DNA of 64,000 nucleotides from Paenimyroides aestuarii (GTDB taxonomy: Bacteria > Bacteroidota > Bacteroidia > Flavobacteriales > Flavobacteriaceae), in assembly GCF_024628805.1 (NCBI RefSeq), contig NZ_CP102382.1, positions 558,001 through 622,000 on the forward strand, given 5' to 3'. The notes under the pieces are model-generated. The model saw nothing but the letters and a program-made list of their open reading frames with translations, did no database searches and was not told the origin of the DNA. Position numbers and translations under genes: made by a program. This document shows, in pieces, positions 1-8,726 of this stretch (its first letter is position 1; each line of letters opens with the position of its first letter).

Positions 1-1
1 G

Positions 2-106
2 CAGTTATACCAAAAAATGGGGTTTGTAGCAAACGGAATTATTCCAAACTTTTTTAAACAAAACAACACGTATTTTGACAACCTTACCATGACTTTAACG
101 GTGTAA
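2..106 (+). CDS. GNAT-family N-acetyltransferase, C-terminal end (partial)
   Basis: An open frame enters from the left edge and stops with TAA at 104-106. It encodes 34 residues beginning QLYQKMGF, which is the typical last helix/strand of GNAT acetyltransferases (pattern LYxKxGF), followed by a short polar tail ending in TMTLTV. The catalytic acetyl-CoA loop would lie outside the window, so the substrate is unknown. The gene converges on the sensor kinase with only 7 bp between the stop codons. The family call rests on one short motif and is therefore moderate. Confidence 0.6.
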   Translation, partial: QLYQKMGFVANGIIPNFFKQNNTYFDNLTMTLTV

Positions 107-113
107 ACGTTTT

Positions 114-1256
114 CTAAATTTTCTTATACTGAATAGAAAAAGTTGTTCCCTTGCCTATTTCTGATTTTAAAACGCGGATTGTTCCTTTGTGATATTTTTC
201 AACAATGCGTTGCGTAAGCGAAAGTCCCAATCCCCAACCGCGCTTTTTGGTTGAAAAACCTGGTTCAAATATTTTTCGGAATTGGCTTTTGGGAATTCCT
301 TTACCGGTATCGGTTACTAAAATATGAATAAAAGCATCGCTATTTTTAATTTCAACCTTGATTTTTCCTTTGCCTTTAATGGCATCAATAGCGTTTTTCA
401 CAAGGTTTTCAATTGTCCAACTGTGCAAAGTGGGGTTCAGCATTAAGTTTACCACATCGGTATTGGTTTCAAAATCAAAATCGATTTGTTTAGAACTGCG
501 TGATTGCAAATAATCAAATGATTTTTTGGTTTCGGTCACAATATTCAACAATTCCAAATTGGGTTCGGATCCAATTTTTGAAAAACGATCGGCAATGGTC
601 TGTAAACGATTTACATCTTTCTGCACCTCCTCCACAATATTCGCATCCATTTCTTCTAACTTCATGATTTCGATCCACCCCATTAACGAAGAAAGCGGCG
701 TTCCAATTTGGTGTGCGGTTTCTTTTGCCATACCTGCCCACAACTTGTTTTCAGAAGATATTCTGCTGGTACGAAAATAACTATAAACCAGCAAGCCAAA
801 CAAAACCAAAATAGCCACCAAAGCCAAAGGATAATATTTTAATTTGGTGATTAATGATGAGTTGCCGTAATAAACATATTGAATTTCATCTAAAAATCTT
901 ACTTCAAGCGGAGCGTTTTCTTTTTTTAAATCATTTAAAAACTTATATTGTAATTTCAAATCATCTTCAACTTCTTCTGGTAAGTTGTAGTGGCTAATAA
1001 TACTGTCTGTTTTTGTAGTAAGAATTGCAGGAATAGTTGTATTTCCACTTAAAACTGCCAAAGGTAAATCAACACTATTTTTATCTGTGTTAATCATACT
1101 TTTATTAGCTTCCGCCCAAATTTCCATTTTCACACGTTCTTCATGTTTAAACGTTTGAAAAAGCAAATAGGTGTTCCAAAGAATTAAAATTAAAATTCCC
1201 AACGAAAAAATTAAGAGAAACCAACGGGTGTACAAACTTCTTTTAAGTATAGACAT
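114..1256 (-). CDS. Sensor histidine kinase (orphan)
   Basis: Membrane histidine kinase of 380 residues. Transmembrane helices lie at about 11-33 and 141-161 and enclose a roughly 105-residue periplasmic sensor domain without a recognisable fold. The dimerisation/phosphoacceptor motif is ETAHQIGTPLSS with His182. The ATPase domain shows the N box (NLVKNAIDAI), DTGKGIP, the F box (FEPGFSTK) and GWGLGLSL. There is no HAMP domain; about 15 residues link TM2 to the kinase core. HQIGTPL in place of the usual HExxxPL is common in Bacteroidota kinases. No response regulator is adjacent, so the partner must be encoded elsewhere. The downstream neighbour converges. The stimulus cannot be inferred. Confidence 0.9.
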   Translation of the reverse strand: MSILKRSLYTRWFLLIFSLGILILILWNTYLLFQTFKHEERVKMEIWAEANKSMINTDKNSVDLPLAVLSGNTTIPAILTTKTDSIISHYNLPEEVEDDLKLQYKFLNDLKKENAPLEVRFLDEIQYVYYGNSSLITKLKYYPLALVAILVLFGLLVYSYFRTSRISSENKLWAGMAKETAHQIGTPLSSLMGWIEIMKLEEMDANIVEEVQKDVNRLQTIADRFSKIGSEPNLELLNIVTETKKSFDYLQSRSSKQIDFDFETNTDVVNLMLNPTLHSWTIENLVKNAIDAIKGKGKIKVEIKNSDAFIHILVTDTGKGIPKSQFRKIFEPGFSTKKRGWGLGLSLTQRIVEKYHKGTIRVLKSEIGKGTTFSIQYKKI

Positions 1257-1280
1257 GCTTACTTTTTATAATCAATAAAA

Positions 1281-1652
1281 TTAGGGAATTCTTTTTATAA
1301 ATATTTTTACATCATCGCAATCTATATGAGAACACAAATCATTATCAAGAATTTTATCAATCTGTTTTAATTTTTGCATAATAACTTCTTTATTCTTTTT
1401 ATCAATTTTCACTTGATTATTATCAAAACCAATTGCTTTGACTTTTTGCATACATTCTTCAGATATTTTAATTTTATGTAAGAGAAAATCCTTTTGAGAA
1501 AAACAATCCACACACAAAACAAGCTTATACAACGGTTTATCAATTTCACCTATCCATTCAAAAGACATTTCATTGAAATCAACAGGTTTATTAGACACTT
1601 TATTACAAGACAGTGCAAAAAGAGAAACAAAAATCAGAACAACGTTTTTCAT
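1281..1652 (-). CDS. Hypothetical lipoprotein
   Basis: A 123-residue protein with a lipoprotein signal: hydrophobic N-terminus ending in the lipobox LFALSC, with Cys16 as the predicted lipidated residue. The mature part is charged, lysine-rich and contains two CVDC/CDD-type motifs (LCVDCFSQ near the middle, SHIDCDDV near the end), so it may carry disulphides. I recognise no domain. It lies 24 bp upstream of the sensor kinase on the same strand and may be co-transcribed with it. A sensory-accessory role would be guesswork. Confidence 0.6.
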   Translation of the reverse strand: MKNVVLIFVSLFALSCNKVSNKPVDFNEMSFEWIGEIDKPLYKLVLCVDCFSQKDFLLHKIKISEECMQKVKAIGFDNNQVKIDKKNKEVIMQKLKQIDKILDNDLCSHIDCDDVKIFIKRIP

Positions 1653-1777
1653 TTAAATAAATAAGATTGTAAATGACAAGATACTATTTTAAAACGTTAT
1701 TTTGTTAATAATATTTTGGAAAATGAACCAAAAATTTTCTATGCAATACTTATATTTGTTGAAACCAATTTTAAGTT

Positions 1778-2656
1778 ATGTTCAGCATTCATCCCACCGA
1801 TTTAACGCCGGTACAAGTTCAAGCATATTTGCAAGGTGCTATTGGTCCTCGTCCTATTGCTTTTGCCAGTACGATAAGCGAAGACGGAACACCCAATTTA
1901 TCGCCTTTTAGTTTTTTTAATATTTTTAGCTCTAATCCGCCGATTGTGGTTTTTTCACCAGCGCGTAGGGTTCGAAACAACACCGTAAAACACACCCTTT
2001 TAAACTGTGAAGCTACTAAAGAAGTGGTTATAAACATTGCCAATTATGATATGGTGCAGCAACTTTCGCTGGCTTCTACCGAGTATGGCGATGGGGTGGA
2101 CGAGTTTATAAAGTCGGGGTTTTCCAAACTGCCTTCAGATGTGGTGAAACCGTTTCGCGTAGCCGAAAGTCCAGTACAATTAGAATGCAAAGTAAACGAT
2201 ATTATTGCTTTGGGCGATCAAGGTGGTGCTGGAAACATGATTATTTGCGAAGTTGTGAAAATTCATATTTCGGAAGCTGTTTTAGATGGCAAAGGCGGAA
2301 TCGATCAACATAAAATCGACTTAATTGCCCGCATGGGAGGCAATTGGTACACACGTGCCACACCGGGAATGTTCGAAGTAGAAAAACCACTAACCACTTT
2401 AGGAATTGGTGTTGATGCCATACCCGAAGATGCCAAAAAAAGTGGTATATTTGCAGGAAATGACTTGGGAATTTTAGGAAATGTAGAGGTTTTACCTACT
2501 GAAAGTGAGATTGATGCATTTTTAAAAGAGCACGTTCAAATAAAAAATTGGAGCAACGAGAAAAACAACGAATTAATTTATAAAAAAGCTAAAGAATTTT
2601 TAAGCGAAAATGATGTAACATCGGCTTGGAAAACAATTTTAGCAGCAAAAATATAA
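1778..2656 (+). CDS. Flavin reductase-like FMN-binding split-barrel protein
   Basis: A 292-residue protein of the flavin reductase-like family (FMN-binding split barrel). The N-terminal half has the typical run QGAIGPRPIAFASTISEDG, followed by NLSPFSFFN and a VVFSPARR segment, which form the FMN phosphate/isoalloxazine pocket. The C-terminal third (IDLIARMGGNWYTR onward) is the extension found in the longer Bacteroidota members. It probably reduces or binds flavin with NAD(P)H; the physiological substrate is unknown. The start ATG at 1778 lies 19 bp after a TATATTTG box (1751-1758) that fits the flavobacterial -7 consensus. The DUF3127 gene follows after 3 bp, so the two form an operon. Confidence 0.85.
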   Translation: MFSIHPTDLTPVQVQAYLQGAIGPRPIAFASTISEDGTPNLSPFSFFNIFSSNPPIVVFSPARRVRNNTVKHTLLNCEATKEVVINIANYDMVQQLSLASTEYGDGVDEFIKSGFSKLPSDVVKPFRVAESPVQLECKVNDIIALGDQGGAGNMIICEVVKIHISEAVLDGKGGIDQHKIDLIARMGGNWYTRATPGMFEVEKPLTTLGIGVDAIPEDAKKSGIFAGNDLGILGNVEVLPTESEIDAFLKEHVQIKNWSNEKNNELIYKKAKEFLSENDVTSAWKTILAAKI

Positions 2657-2659
2657 CAA

Positions 2660-3160
2660 ATGGAAGTTTTAGGAAGAATTAAAGTAATTGGACCTGTACA
2701 AGATGTAAGTCCAACATTCAGAAAAAGAGAATTGGTTGTAACAACCGAAGAGCAATATCCGCAACATATTTTAATCGAATTCACGCAAGATAAATGCGAT
2801 TTATTGAACACTTTTCAATTGGGAGAGCAAGTGCGTATAGGCATTAATTTGCGCGGAAGAGAATGGGTTAATCCACAAGGAGAAACGCGTTATTTCAACT
2901 CGATCCAAGGTTGGAGAATCGATCGTCCGCAAATGCAACAACCTGCTTACAACCAACCACAACAAGGTTACGGAGCACCTCAAGGCGGTGGTTATGCACC
3001 ACCACAACAAGGTTACAGCCAGCAACCACAGCAAGGACAAGGGCAACCAAATCCGTTTGAAAACCAAGGTGGTGGTTATGCCAACAATAACAATTCAGGC
3101 TTTCCTCCTGCTCCAAATTTCAATCAAAACGAAGAAGCAGAAGACGATTTGCCTTTTTAA
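2660..3160 (+). CDS. DUF3127 protein with SSB-like C-terminal tip
   Basis: A 166-residue protein. Residues 1-90 match DUF3127 (MEVLGRIKVIGP..., RKRELVVTTEEQYPQ, RGREWVNPQGE), a small Bacteroidota domain with an OB-fold-like layout. Residues 95-150 are low-complexity Gln/Gly/Pro/Tyr/Asn repeats (QQGYGAPQGG, QQGYSQQPQQ) and are certainly disordered. The protein ends in EDDLPF, the same acidic tip that single-stranded DNA-binding proteins use to recruit replication and repair partners. The OB-like domain, disordered linker and acidic tip together give an SSB-like architecture. DNA binding is inferred, not shown. It is transcribed with the flavin reductase and is followed by a strong terminator. 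Confidence 0.8.
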   Translation: MEVLGRIKVIGPVQDVSPTFRKRELVVTTEEQYPQHILIEFTQDKCDLLNTFQLGEQVRIGINLRGREWVNPQGETRYFNSIQGWRIDRPQMQQPAYNQPQQGYGAPQGGGYAPPQQGYSQQPQQGQGQPNPFENQGGGYANNNNSGFPPAPNFNQNEEAEDDLPF

Positions 3161-3182
3161 TAGCGCAAAAACAATAATTTTG

Positions 3183-3216
3183 AATCCTGATTACATTTGT
3201 AATCGGGATTTTTTTT
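3183..3216 (+). terminator. Rho-independent terminator
   Basis: Near-perfect 12-bp stem AATCCTGATTAC / GTAATCGGGATT with an ATTT loop, followed by a run of T. It ends the flavin reductase-DUF3127 transcript. Confidence 0.85.
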
Positions 3217-3256
3217 ATCTTGACCAGATAGAAGCTTGAAGCATTGAACATTATTG

Positions 3257-3302
3257 CCACAGATGCACCGATTTTTATTTTTTTTAATCTGTTAATCTGT
3301 GG
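3257..3302. repeat. CCACAGAT...ATCTGTGG intergenic inverted repeat
   Basis: Arms CCACAGAT (3257-3264) and ATCTGTGG (3295-3302) flank a T-rich centre that also holds AATCTGTTAATCTG. I recall very similar 'GCCACAGATT...AATCTGTGGC' elements scattered between genes in Bacteroidota genomes, so this is probably a copy of a dispersed repeat rather than an aat regulatory site. That family assignment is from memory. Confidence 0.5.
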
Positions 3303-3342
3303 TAAAAGCTATGTGACTATGTGGTTTCAAATATCTTATTAA

Positions 3343-4041
3343 ATGTACAAACTTACCAAAGAACTCTATTTCCCAAATGTGGAAACCGCCCATTCGTCGG
3401 GCATTGTGGCTTTTGGTGGCGATTTATCTCCCGAAAGACTAATTTTGGCTTACAAAAGTGGGATTTTTCCGTGGTTTGAAGACGGAGAAGAAATTACATG
3501 GTTTGCACCTGAAGAGCGAATGGTATTGTTTTTAAACCAATTAAAAATATCCAAATCAACCAGAAACCTCATCAACAGAAACATTTTTAAAACCACGTTC
3601 AACACCGCTTTTGAAAACGTAATTACGCAATGCCAACAAATAAAACGCAGCGGTCAATTAGGCACTTGGATTACAGATGATATGCTAAAAGCCTACCTTA
3701 AATTACACGAAATGGGTTATGCAAAATCAGTGGAAGTGTGGCAGAATGAGGAGCTTGTTGGCGGTTTGTATGGTATCGATTTAGGACATATTTTTTGTGG
3801 TGAAAGCATGTTTTCTAAAGTATCAAATGCTTCAAAAATGGCGTTTATTGCATTGACCCAAAAATTAAAAGCCGAGAATTATCAATTGATAGACTGTCAG
3901 GTTTATAATGATTATTTGGCACAATTGGGAGCCGAAGAAATTCCACGCGAGTTATTTATGCAAATTCTAAACAGGCAGTTAAAGGTTGTTTATGAAGATG
4001 AAACACTTGATTCTCTTTCTAAAAAGTTCTTAATGAGGTAA
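3343..4041 (+). CDS. aat: Leucyl/phenylalanyl-tRNA--protein transferase
   Basis: A 232-residue protein matching Aat over its whole length. It transfers Leu or Phe from aminoacyl-tRNA to proteins with N-terminal Arg/Lys, making them N-degron substrates for ClpAP/ClpS. Diagnostic motifs are FPNVETA, GIVAFGGDLSPERLILAYKSGIFPW near the N-terminus, WFAPEERMVL, GTWITDDM and the acyltransferase core VGGLYGIDLG..FCGESMFS. Length is normal for the family. Its last 52 bp overlap the 3' end of the convergent yhhQ-like gene. Confidence 0.96.
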   Translation: MYKLTKELYFPNVETAHSSGIVAFGGDLSPERLILAYKSGIFPWFEDGEEITWFAPEERMVLFLNQLKISKSTRNLINRNIFKTTFNTAFENVITQCQQIKRSGQLGTWITDDMLKAYLKLHEMGYAKSVEVWQNEELVGGLYGIDLGHIFCGESMFSKVSNASKMAFIALTQKLKAENYQLIDCQVYNDYLAQLGAEEIPRELFMQILNRQLKVVYEDETLDSLSKKFLMR

Positions 4042-4652
4042 TGCCCCAAGTAGATCAATGGCGTTAAGCCAACAGCTAATAGAAGCTTAAAGGAGTAGCC
4101 CGTTGCTGCCATATTCACATAATCTTGAAAGCTAAGCTTGCCAGTGAGCCAAAAGGCAATTCCGGTTACAATAAAACTATCAAACAACTGCGAAATCACA
4201 GTTGACCCGGTGCTGCGAAGCCAAATCATTTTGCCACCTGTTCGTTTTTTAAAAAAGACAAACAAAGCGGCATCTATCAGTTGCGAACACACAAAAGCAA
4301 TAATACTGGCAATAATAATCCACAAACCCTGACCAAATACTTCTTGAAAAGCACTGAAACTGACCGCAGAAACATTAGAAGTCGGAATTTGTATCGCCAA
4401 AAAAACCATACAAAACGTATAGGAAATTAAGCCAGTTGTTAAAAATGTTAGCTTTTTCACGCCTTCTTTACCAAAATATTCGTTGATTAAATCGGTAACC
4501 ACAAACACGATGGGCCAAGGCAAAATACCTACACTCAGAATAAAAGGACCAACGTTTATTAGTTTGCCACCAATTAATTCGGCAACAATGGCATTTGTTA
4601 TAAAAACACCTCCTAACAGTATAAATACGATTTGTTTTTTAGTGAGTTTCAT
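3990..4652 (-). CDS. yhhQ: Queuosine precursor transporter (YhhQ family)
   Basis: A 220-residue polytopic membrane protein of the VUT/YhhQ family, which imports queuosine precursors such as preQ0/preQ1. About six hydrophobic segments are visible. Family motifs include ITNAIVAELIGGKL at residues 19-32, WPIVFVVTDLINEYFGKE and the late segment SQLFDSFIVTGIAFW. It forms a tight pair with tag (its ATG overlaps the tag stop at 4652) and its 3' end overlaps aat on the other strand. Substrate is assigned from the family only; no queuosine synthesis genes are in view. Confidence 0.9.
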   Translation of the reverse strand: MKLTKKQIVFILLGGVFITNAIVAELIGGKLINVGPFILSVGILPWPIVFVVTDLINEYFGKEGVKKLTFLTTGLISYTFCMVFLAIQIPTSNVSAVSFSAFQEVFGQGLWIIIASIIAFVCSQLIDAALFVFFKKRTGGKMIWLRSTGSTVISQLFDSFIVTGIAFWLTGKLSFQDYVNMAATGYSFKLLLAVGLTPLIYLGHYLIKNFLERESSVSSS

Positions 4653-5215
4653 TAGTGGCTTTTATAGCAAAAACATTCTGTAATATGATCATTTACCATT
4701 CCCACCGCTTGCATAAAAGCATAAACGGTAGTAGATCCCATAAATTTAAAACCACGCTTTTTTAAATCTTTTGCAATGGCATCTGAAATATCGGTTTTTG
4801 CAACAGCGTCTTTTATGCTTTTCAGTTTATTGTCAATCGGTTTACCGTTTACATAGTTCCATACATATTCAGAAAACGAACCAAATTCTTTTTGAATTTC
4901 CTGAAAAATGCGTGCGTTGTTTATAGTAGCTTCAATTTTACCACGGTGGCGAATAATTCCTTCGTTTTGCAACAATTCTTCCACTTTTTCGGGGTTGTAT
5001 TTTGCTATTTTTTTATAATTGAATTGATCAAAAGCTGTACGGAAATTTTCACGCTTTTTTAAAATCGTAATCCAACTTAAACCCGCCTGAAAAGATTCTA
5101 GCACCAAAAATTCAAACAAAACGTTGTCATCATAAACAGGTTTTCCCCATTCTTCGTCGTGGTATTTTATATACAACTCATCGTTTGACACCCAATTGCA
5201 ACGTATTTTTTTCAT
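4652..5215 (-). CDS. tag: DNA-3-methyladenine glycosylase I
   Basis: A 187-residue Tag-type glycosylase that removes 3-methyladenine from alkylated DNA to start base excision repair. The N-terminus RCNWVSNDELYIKYHDEEWG carries Cys6 and His19, and the C-terminus NDHITECFC supplies His and Cys; together they give the zinc site known from Tag. FQAGLSWITILKKRENFR and the RGFKFMGSTTVYAFMQAVGMVNDH segment are family hallmarks. It is first in a two-gene operon with yhhQ, with an overlapping stop/start. Confidence 0.96.
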   Translation of the reverse strand: MKKIRCNWVSNDELYIKYHDEEWGKPVYDDNVLFEFLVLESFQAGLSWITILKKRENFRTAFDQFNYKKIAKYNPEKVEELLQNEGIIRHRGKIEATINNARIFQEIQKEFGSFSEYVWNYVNGKPIDNKLKSIKDAVAKTDISDAIAKDLKKRGFKFMGSTTVYAFMQAVGMVNDHITECFCYKSH

Positions 5216-5268
5216 TGTTTTTATTATATTTATCTTTTACAAAGATATTTAAAGGTTTTAAAATAAAT

Positions 5269-6141
5269 ATGAGCATTACAAATAAATACTATCTTATTGT
5301 ATTCATCTTATTTCAACAAATAAGTTTTTCTCAACAAAATATAAAAGGTTCAATTACTTCAGAAAATGAACCAGTACCTTATGCACAAATTTATTCAAAA
5401 GCATCAGAACGTCCTGTATATTCGGATAGTTTAGGTACGTTTCATTTAAAAAATATAAATCAAAATGAAACCATCACCATTAAATGTATAGGGTATGAAG
5501 ATAAAAATGTAAAAGTTGCTGATAATAATTCTATTAAAATTGAATTAAAAAAGGCTGATTTTTTATTAGATGAAATTGTAATAGATGTTATAAATTCTGG
5601 TTGGGAAAAATTTTTCAAAAAATCTAAAGCTCATTTATGGGCATCAATTGTCCCTGCAATTGAGGGCTTTTCATTAATAACAAAATTTAAAGCAACTACC
5701 GATGTAAAGTTTAATGGTATATGCTTTATTGCAAAAAACAATGGTATCTATTTAACCAAAAGATTAAGACCGCTTGTTTTTAAAAAAACAATTGAACCTT
5801 CTTCTACGCAAATTGATTCCGAAGTTCAAGTATTTACTATTCCAAAAAACAATACCGGTAAATTAAATAATAAAGATTTTAGAGTAGAATTTATATTTAA
5901 CAATATTATTGAACTAAAAAAAGGGGAAGAAATTTATATAGGTGTAGAATTTGTTCCTAATGATTTAACTAATGTAAACGTTAGCGACAATCTTATGTTT
6001 GCCTCAGTAAAAGAAATAAACAGTCCTCATTTAGAAACTAAATTATACTCCTTTTTATTTAATGATGAGGTACGAGGTAAATATTACAAAGAAATACCAT
6101 TAAATGAAGATTTATACTTTGAACTTAAAGTTGTAAAATAA
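5269..6141 (+). CDS. Carboxypeptidase-like regulatory domain protein
   Basis: A 290-residue exported protein. The ATG at 5269 is chosen because it gives a normal signal peptide ending near FSQQ; the frame extends 28 codons further upstream without a sensible signal. Residues ~28-95 form a carboxypeptidase-D regulatory-like beta-sandwich (IKGSITSENEPVPYAQIYSK, DSLGTFHLKNI, IKCIGYEDKNVKV), as found at the N-terminus of many Bacteroidota surface proteins. The remaining ~190 residues are a beta-rich domain I do not recognise. It is a single gene divergent from tag, ended by a GC-richer hairpin. Function unknown; probably cell-envelope. Confidence 0.7.
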   Translation: MSITNKYYLIVFILFQQISFSQQNIKGSITSENEPVPYAQIYSKASERPVYSDSLGTFHLKNINQNETITIKCIGYEDKNVKVADNNSIKIELKKADFLLDEIVIDVINSGWEKFFKKSKAHLWASIVPAIEGFSLITKFKATTDVKFNGICFIAKNNGIYLTKRLRPLVFKKTIEPSSTQIDSEVQVFTIPKNNTGKLNNKDFRVEFIFNNIIELKKGEEIYIGVEFVPNDLTNVNVSDNLMFASVKEINSPHLETKLYSFLFNDEVRGKYYKEIPLNEDLYFELKVVK

Positions 6142-6168
6142 CCCCAAATTCTAACAAATTTGGGGTTT
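6141..6168. terminator. Bidirectional terminator hairpin
   Basis: Stem CCCCAAATT / AATTTGGGG (6142-6150 and 6157-6165) followed by TTT. It lies between two convergent genes and can serve both. Confidence 0.65.
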
Positions 6169-6180
6169 ATCTTTTCTATA

Positions 6181-8565
6181 CTAATTCGTCTTAAAAGGCG
6201 GAGTTCCTTGTGGAAATAGTTGCTGGTTTTGATCTTTAAACGATCCAAAATTGAAGGTTAATCCCACTTTAAACATGCGGCGTTCGTTTAAGGTTTCGGT
6301 ACGCATTTGCAAACCGTTTCCAAAAACGTTCACATCAAAACCATCGGTATTCAGCACATTATCAACCCCTACATTCAAAGTTAATTTATTATCCATAAAT
6401 TTCTTGTTCACTGAAATATTCAAGTTTTGCGCTGGTTTGTTGAGTTCGTACAAATTCATCACTCCTTTAAACATGTTGTAATAGGTAACAAAAGCCCGTG
6501 TGTTGTTGCCCAAATAAAACTGCGAATAGGTGAATATATAAAAAGCACCTCTTTGAAATCGATCGGGAATCACCTCATCATACGTGGTTTTAAAATATCC
6601 GGCATTCAAATATGTGAACGACAACTCATCCACATTCAATCCGTTTCGGTCGTTGATCATGTTTTTAATTCCTTTGGTAAACATGGCATAAGGAATTGGC
6701 AATCCCATATTGAAACTCTGCGAAAAACCGTTTTCTATATTATTCGATTTCGATTCTAACGTACCATTATCGGCTATTTCGTAAAACACCACGTTTTGAT
6801 TAGGCATTTTTGACAGGTTGTAATTGAAATAAATATAATCAAACACGGTTAAGGTAGCATTCATATTATGGCTTATTTGCGGTTTCAGGTTTGGATTTCC
6901 TGCATTTGCTACCAACAAACTGTTCTGCGAGGTGATGTTAGGATTAAATGCTTGCGCACCTGGCAAATTCATGCGTTTACTGTATCCCGCGCTTAAATAA
7001 ACACCAGACATTAAATTATATTTTAAGCTCACCGTTGGAAACAAATTGGTGAAATCTTGCTTTAAATCGAGGGAATCAACTGCGGTTTCTGATTGATACG
7101 TTAAGTTTTCTAATCGCACTCCGGCCGAAATCATTAATGAATGAATTTTTCCGGAAACACTTGCATAAGCTGCCTTGTTGGTGTATTTAAAATCATACGG
7201 AATATAGGTTCGTGCCTGCTCCCAAATATAAGAACCGTTGTTGCCAGAAACCGAATGCGTGTAGTGTGCGCCTAAAGATAAAGTACCGTTTGCTGCCTTA
7301 AAAGGTGTTTCAAAATCGGCTCGGGTTTGGCTGTACACAAAATTATTATCAGCCAAAATAGTAGAAACATTTTCACCTTCCACAAACAATTGATTGCTGT
7401 TGGTATTGTTTTGAAATTCGGTGTTTGATGTCAATGTGAAATTCGTACCAATAGTATCCAGTTTTTGCGCATAAATAAACTGCAATTCGTGCATGTTGTT
7501 ATTGCTTCGGTTGGCAGTTTGTTGCTTGTAGGTAAGCTCAGTATCGCCAAAAGCATTAAACATAGTGCCGTATGATTTTGGTTTGCTGTAGGTGTGGTTA
7601 TAGTTGTATTTAAACGTTAGGTTGGCTAAATCGGTGATTTTGTACTGCCAATTGTTTCGCAGATAATAGTTTTGATACCAGCCATTGTTCCAGTAATTTT
7701 CGCGTGCTTTTACAGCAACTCCGTTACTGTTATAACTAAACTCGTTCAAAGAATTGGTGTTGCCCTCATGGTGGGTATAACCCGTGTTCATATTCCAGCT
7801 TAATTTGTTCTTTTTAAACATGATTTGTGCCGAAGTATTATTTTTAATACGACTATTCACGATGTTCTCTTGCGTGATACTGCCACTAATACCTTCAATT
7901 TTCGCCGATTTGGTAATGACATTGATAATGGTTCCGTTAAAAGTTGCGCTGTATTTTGCACCAGGGCGATCAATAATTTCGATGCTTTTCACCGTATTTG
8001 CAGGAAGGTTTTTCAGAAAATTGGTCAGCTGATCACCACTCATCCCAGTTGGTTCGCCATCTAAAAAAATCGTTGCCAGTTTTCCGTTGTGCGCAATTTG
8101 CCCATTGGCTGTAACCAACACTCCGGGTAATTTATTCACCGCATCAAACACACTACCTGCGTTTAAAACGGTCAACTTTTCCACATCAACCACCGTTTTA
8201 TCGGCAAATCTGCGAATGTTTTTATTGGTTTGATCAATAACGATTCCGCTCAGCACTTCTTCTTGCTGTTCTGTGAATTGTAAATTTAGCGGTGCATCTG
8301 CACTGTATTGGAATGATTTTGTTACTGCCTTAAACTGCGAATGTTCCCAAGTAATAGTGTATTGTGTTACATTTTCAGGAATTTCGACCATAAAATAGCC
8401 GCTATCGTTTGTAGTAGCATGGTAAACCTTTTCTGTTTTAATAGTAATAAAAGTTTCAGGAATAGGTTCGCCTTCAAAAGTAACCAATCCTTCAATCTTT
8501 ATGTTTTGAGCGTGTAGCAAACCTGCAAAAAGCAACGTGCAAGCAAGTAAAATGTTTTTCATCAT
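6181..8565 (-). CDS. Outer-membrane beta-barrel protein (TonB-receptor-like)
   Basis: A 794-residue outer-membrane protein of the Bacteroidota OMP_b-brl_3 type. It has a signal peptide (MMKNILLACTLLFAGLLHAQ), a carboxypeptidase-like domain at ~22-110 and a plug-like segment (KTVVDVEKLTVLNAGSVFDA, KLPGVLV, IFLDGEPTGMSGDQL, KSIEIIDRPGAKY) at ~125-205. A long series of amphipathic beta-strands continues to the C-terminal VGLTFNFGSFKDQ. This family resembles TonB-dependent receptors, but I see no clear TonB box. The cargo is unknown. It is monocistronic; no partner lipoprotein (SusD) adjoins it. Confidence 0.85.
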   Translation of the reverse strand: MMKNILLACTLLFAGLLHAQNIKIEGLVTFEGEPIPETFITIKTEKVYHATTNDSGYFMVEIPENVTQYTITWEHSQFKAVTKSFQYSADAPLNLQFTEQQEEVLSGIVIDQTNKNIRRFADKTVVDVEKLTVLNAGSVFDAVNKLPGVLVTANGQIAHNGKLATIFLDGEPTGMSGDQLTNFLKNLPANTVKSIEIIDRPGAKYSATFNGTIINVITKSAKIEGISGSITQENIVNSRIKNNTSAQIMFKKNKLSWNMNTGYTHHEGNTNSLNEFSYNSNGVAVKARENYWNNGWYQNYYLRNNWQYKITDLANLTFKYNYNHTYSKPKSYGTMFNAFGDTELTYKQQTANRSNNNMHELQFIYAQKLDTIGTNFTLTSNTEFQNNTNSNQLFVEGENVSTILADNNFVYSQTRADFETPFKAANGTLSLGAHYTHSVSGNNGSYIWEQARTYIPYDFKYTNKAAYASVSGKIHSLMISAGVRLENLTYQSETAVDSLDLKQDFTNLFPTVSLKYNLMSGVYLSAGYSKRMNLPGAQAFNPNITSQNSLLVANAGNPNLKPQISHNMNATLTVFDYIYFNYNLSKMPNQNVVFYEIADNGTLESKSNNIENGFSQSFNMGLPIPYAMFTKGIKNMINDRNGLNVDELSFTYLNAGYFKTTYDEVIPDRFQRGAFYIFTYSQFYLGNNTRAFVTYYNMFKGVMNLYELNKPAQNLNISVNKKFMDNKLTLNVGVDNVLNTDGFDVNVFGNGLQMRTETLNERRMFKVGLTFNFGSFKDQNQQLFPQGTPPFKTN

Positions 8566-8726
8566 TATTTTTTTAATTAGTAAATGATTGCAGTGTTTTG
8601 TTACAAAAACAATTGATTTTTCATCCTCGGCAATATATATCGGATCTTTAAATCAAAAAAAAGACTTTTAAAAATTAGGAAAATTGCTTTATTTTACTTA
8701 TATTGAGTATATAAAAAAATTTAGAA

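Noticed and set aside
6427..6759. 110-codon ORF opposite the outer-membrane barrel gene
   Set aside because: Lies wholly inside a strongly supported gene; no start context or recognisable domain.
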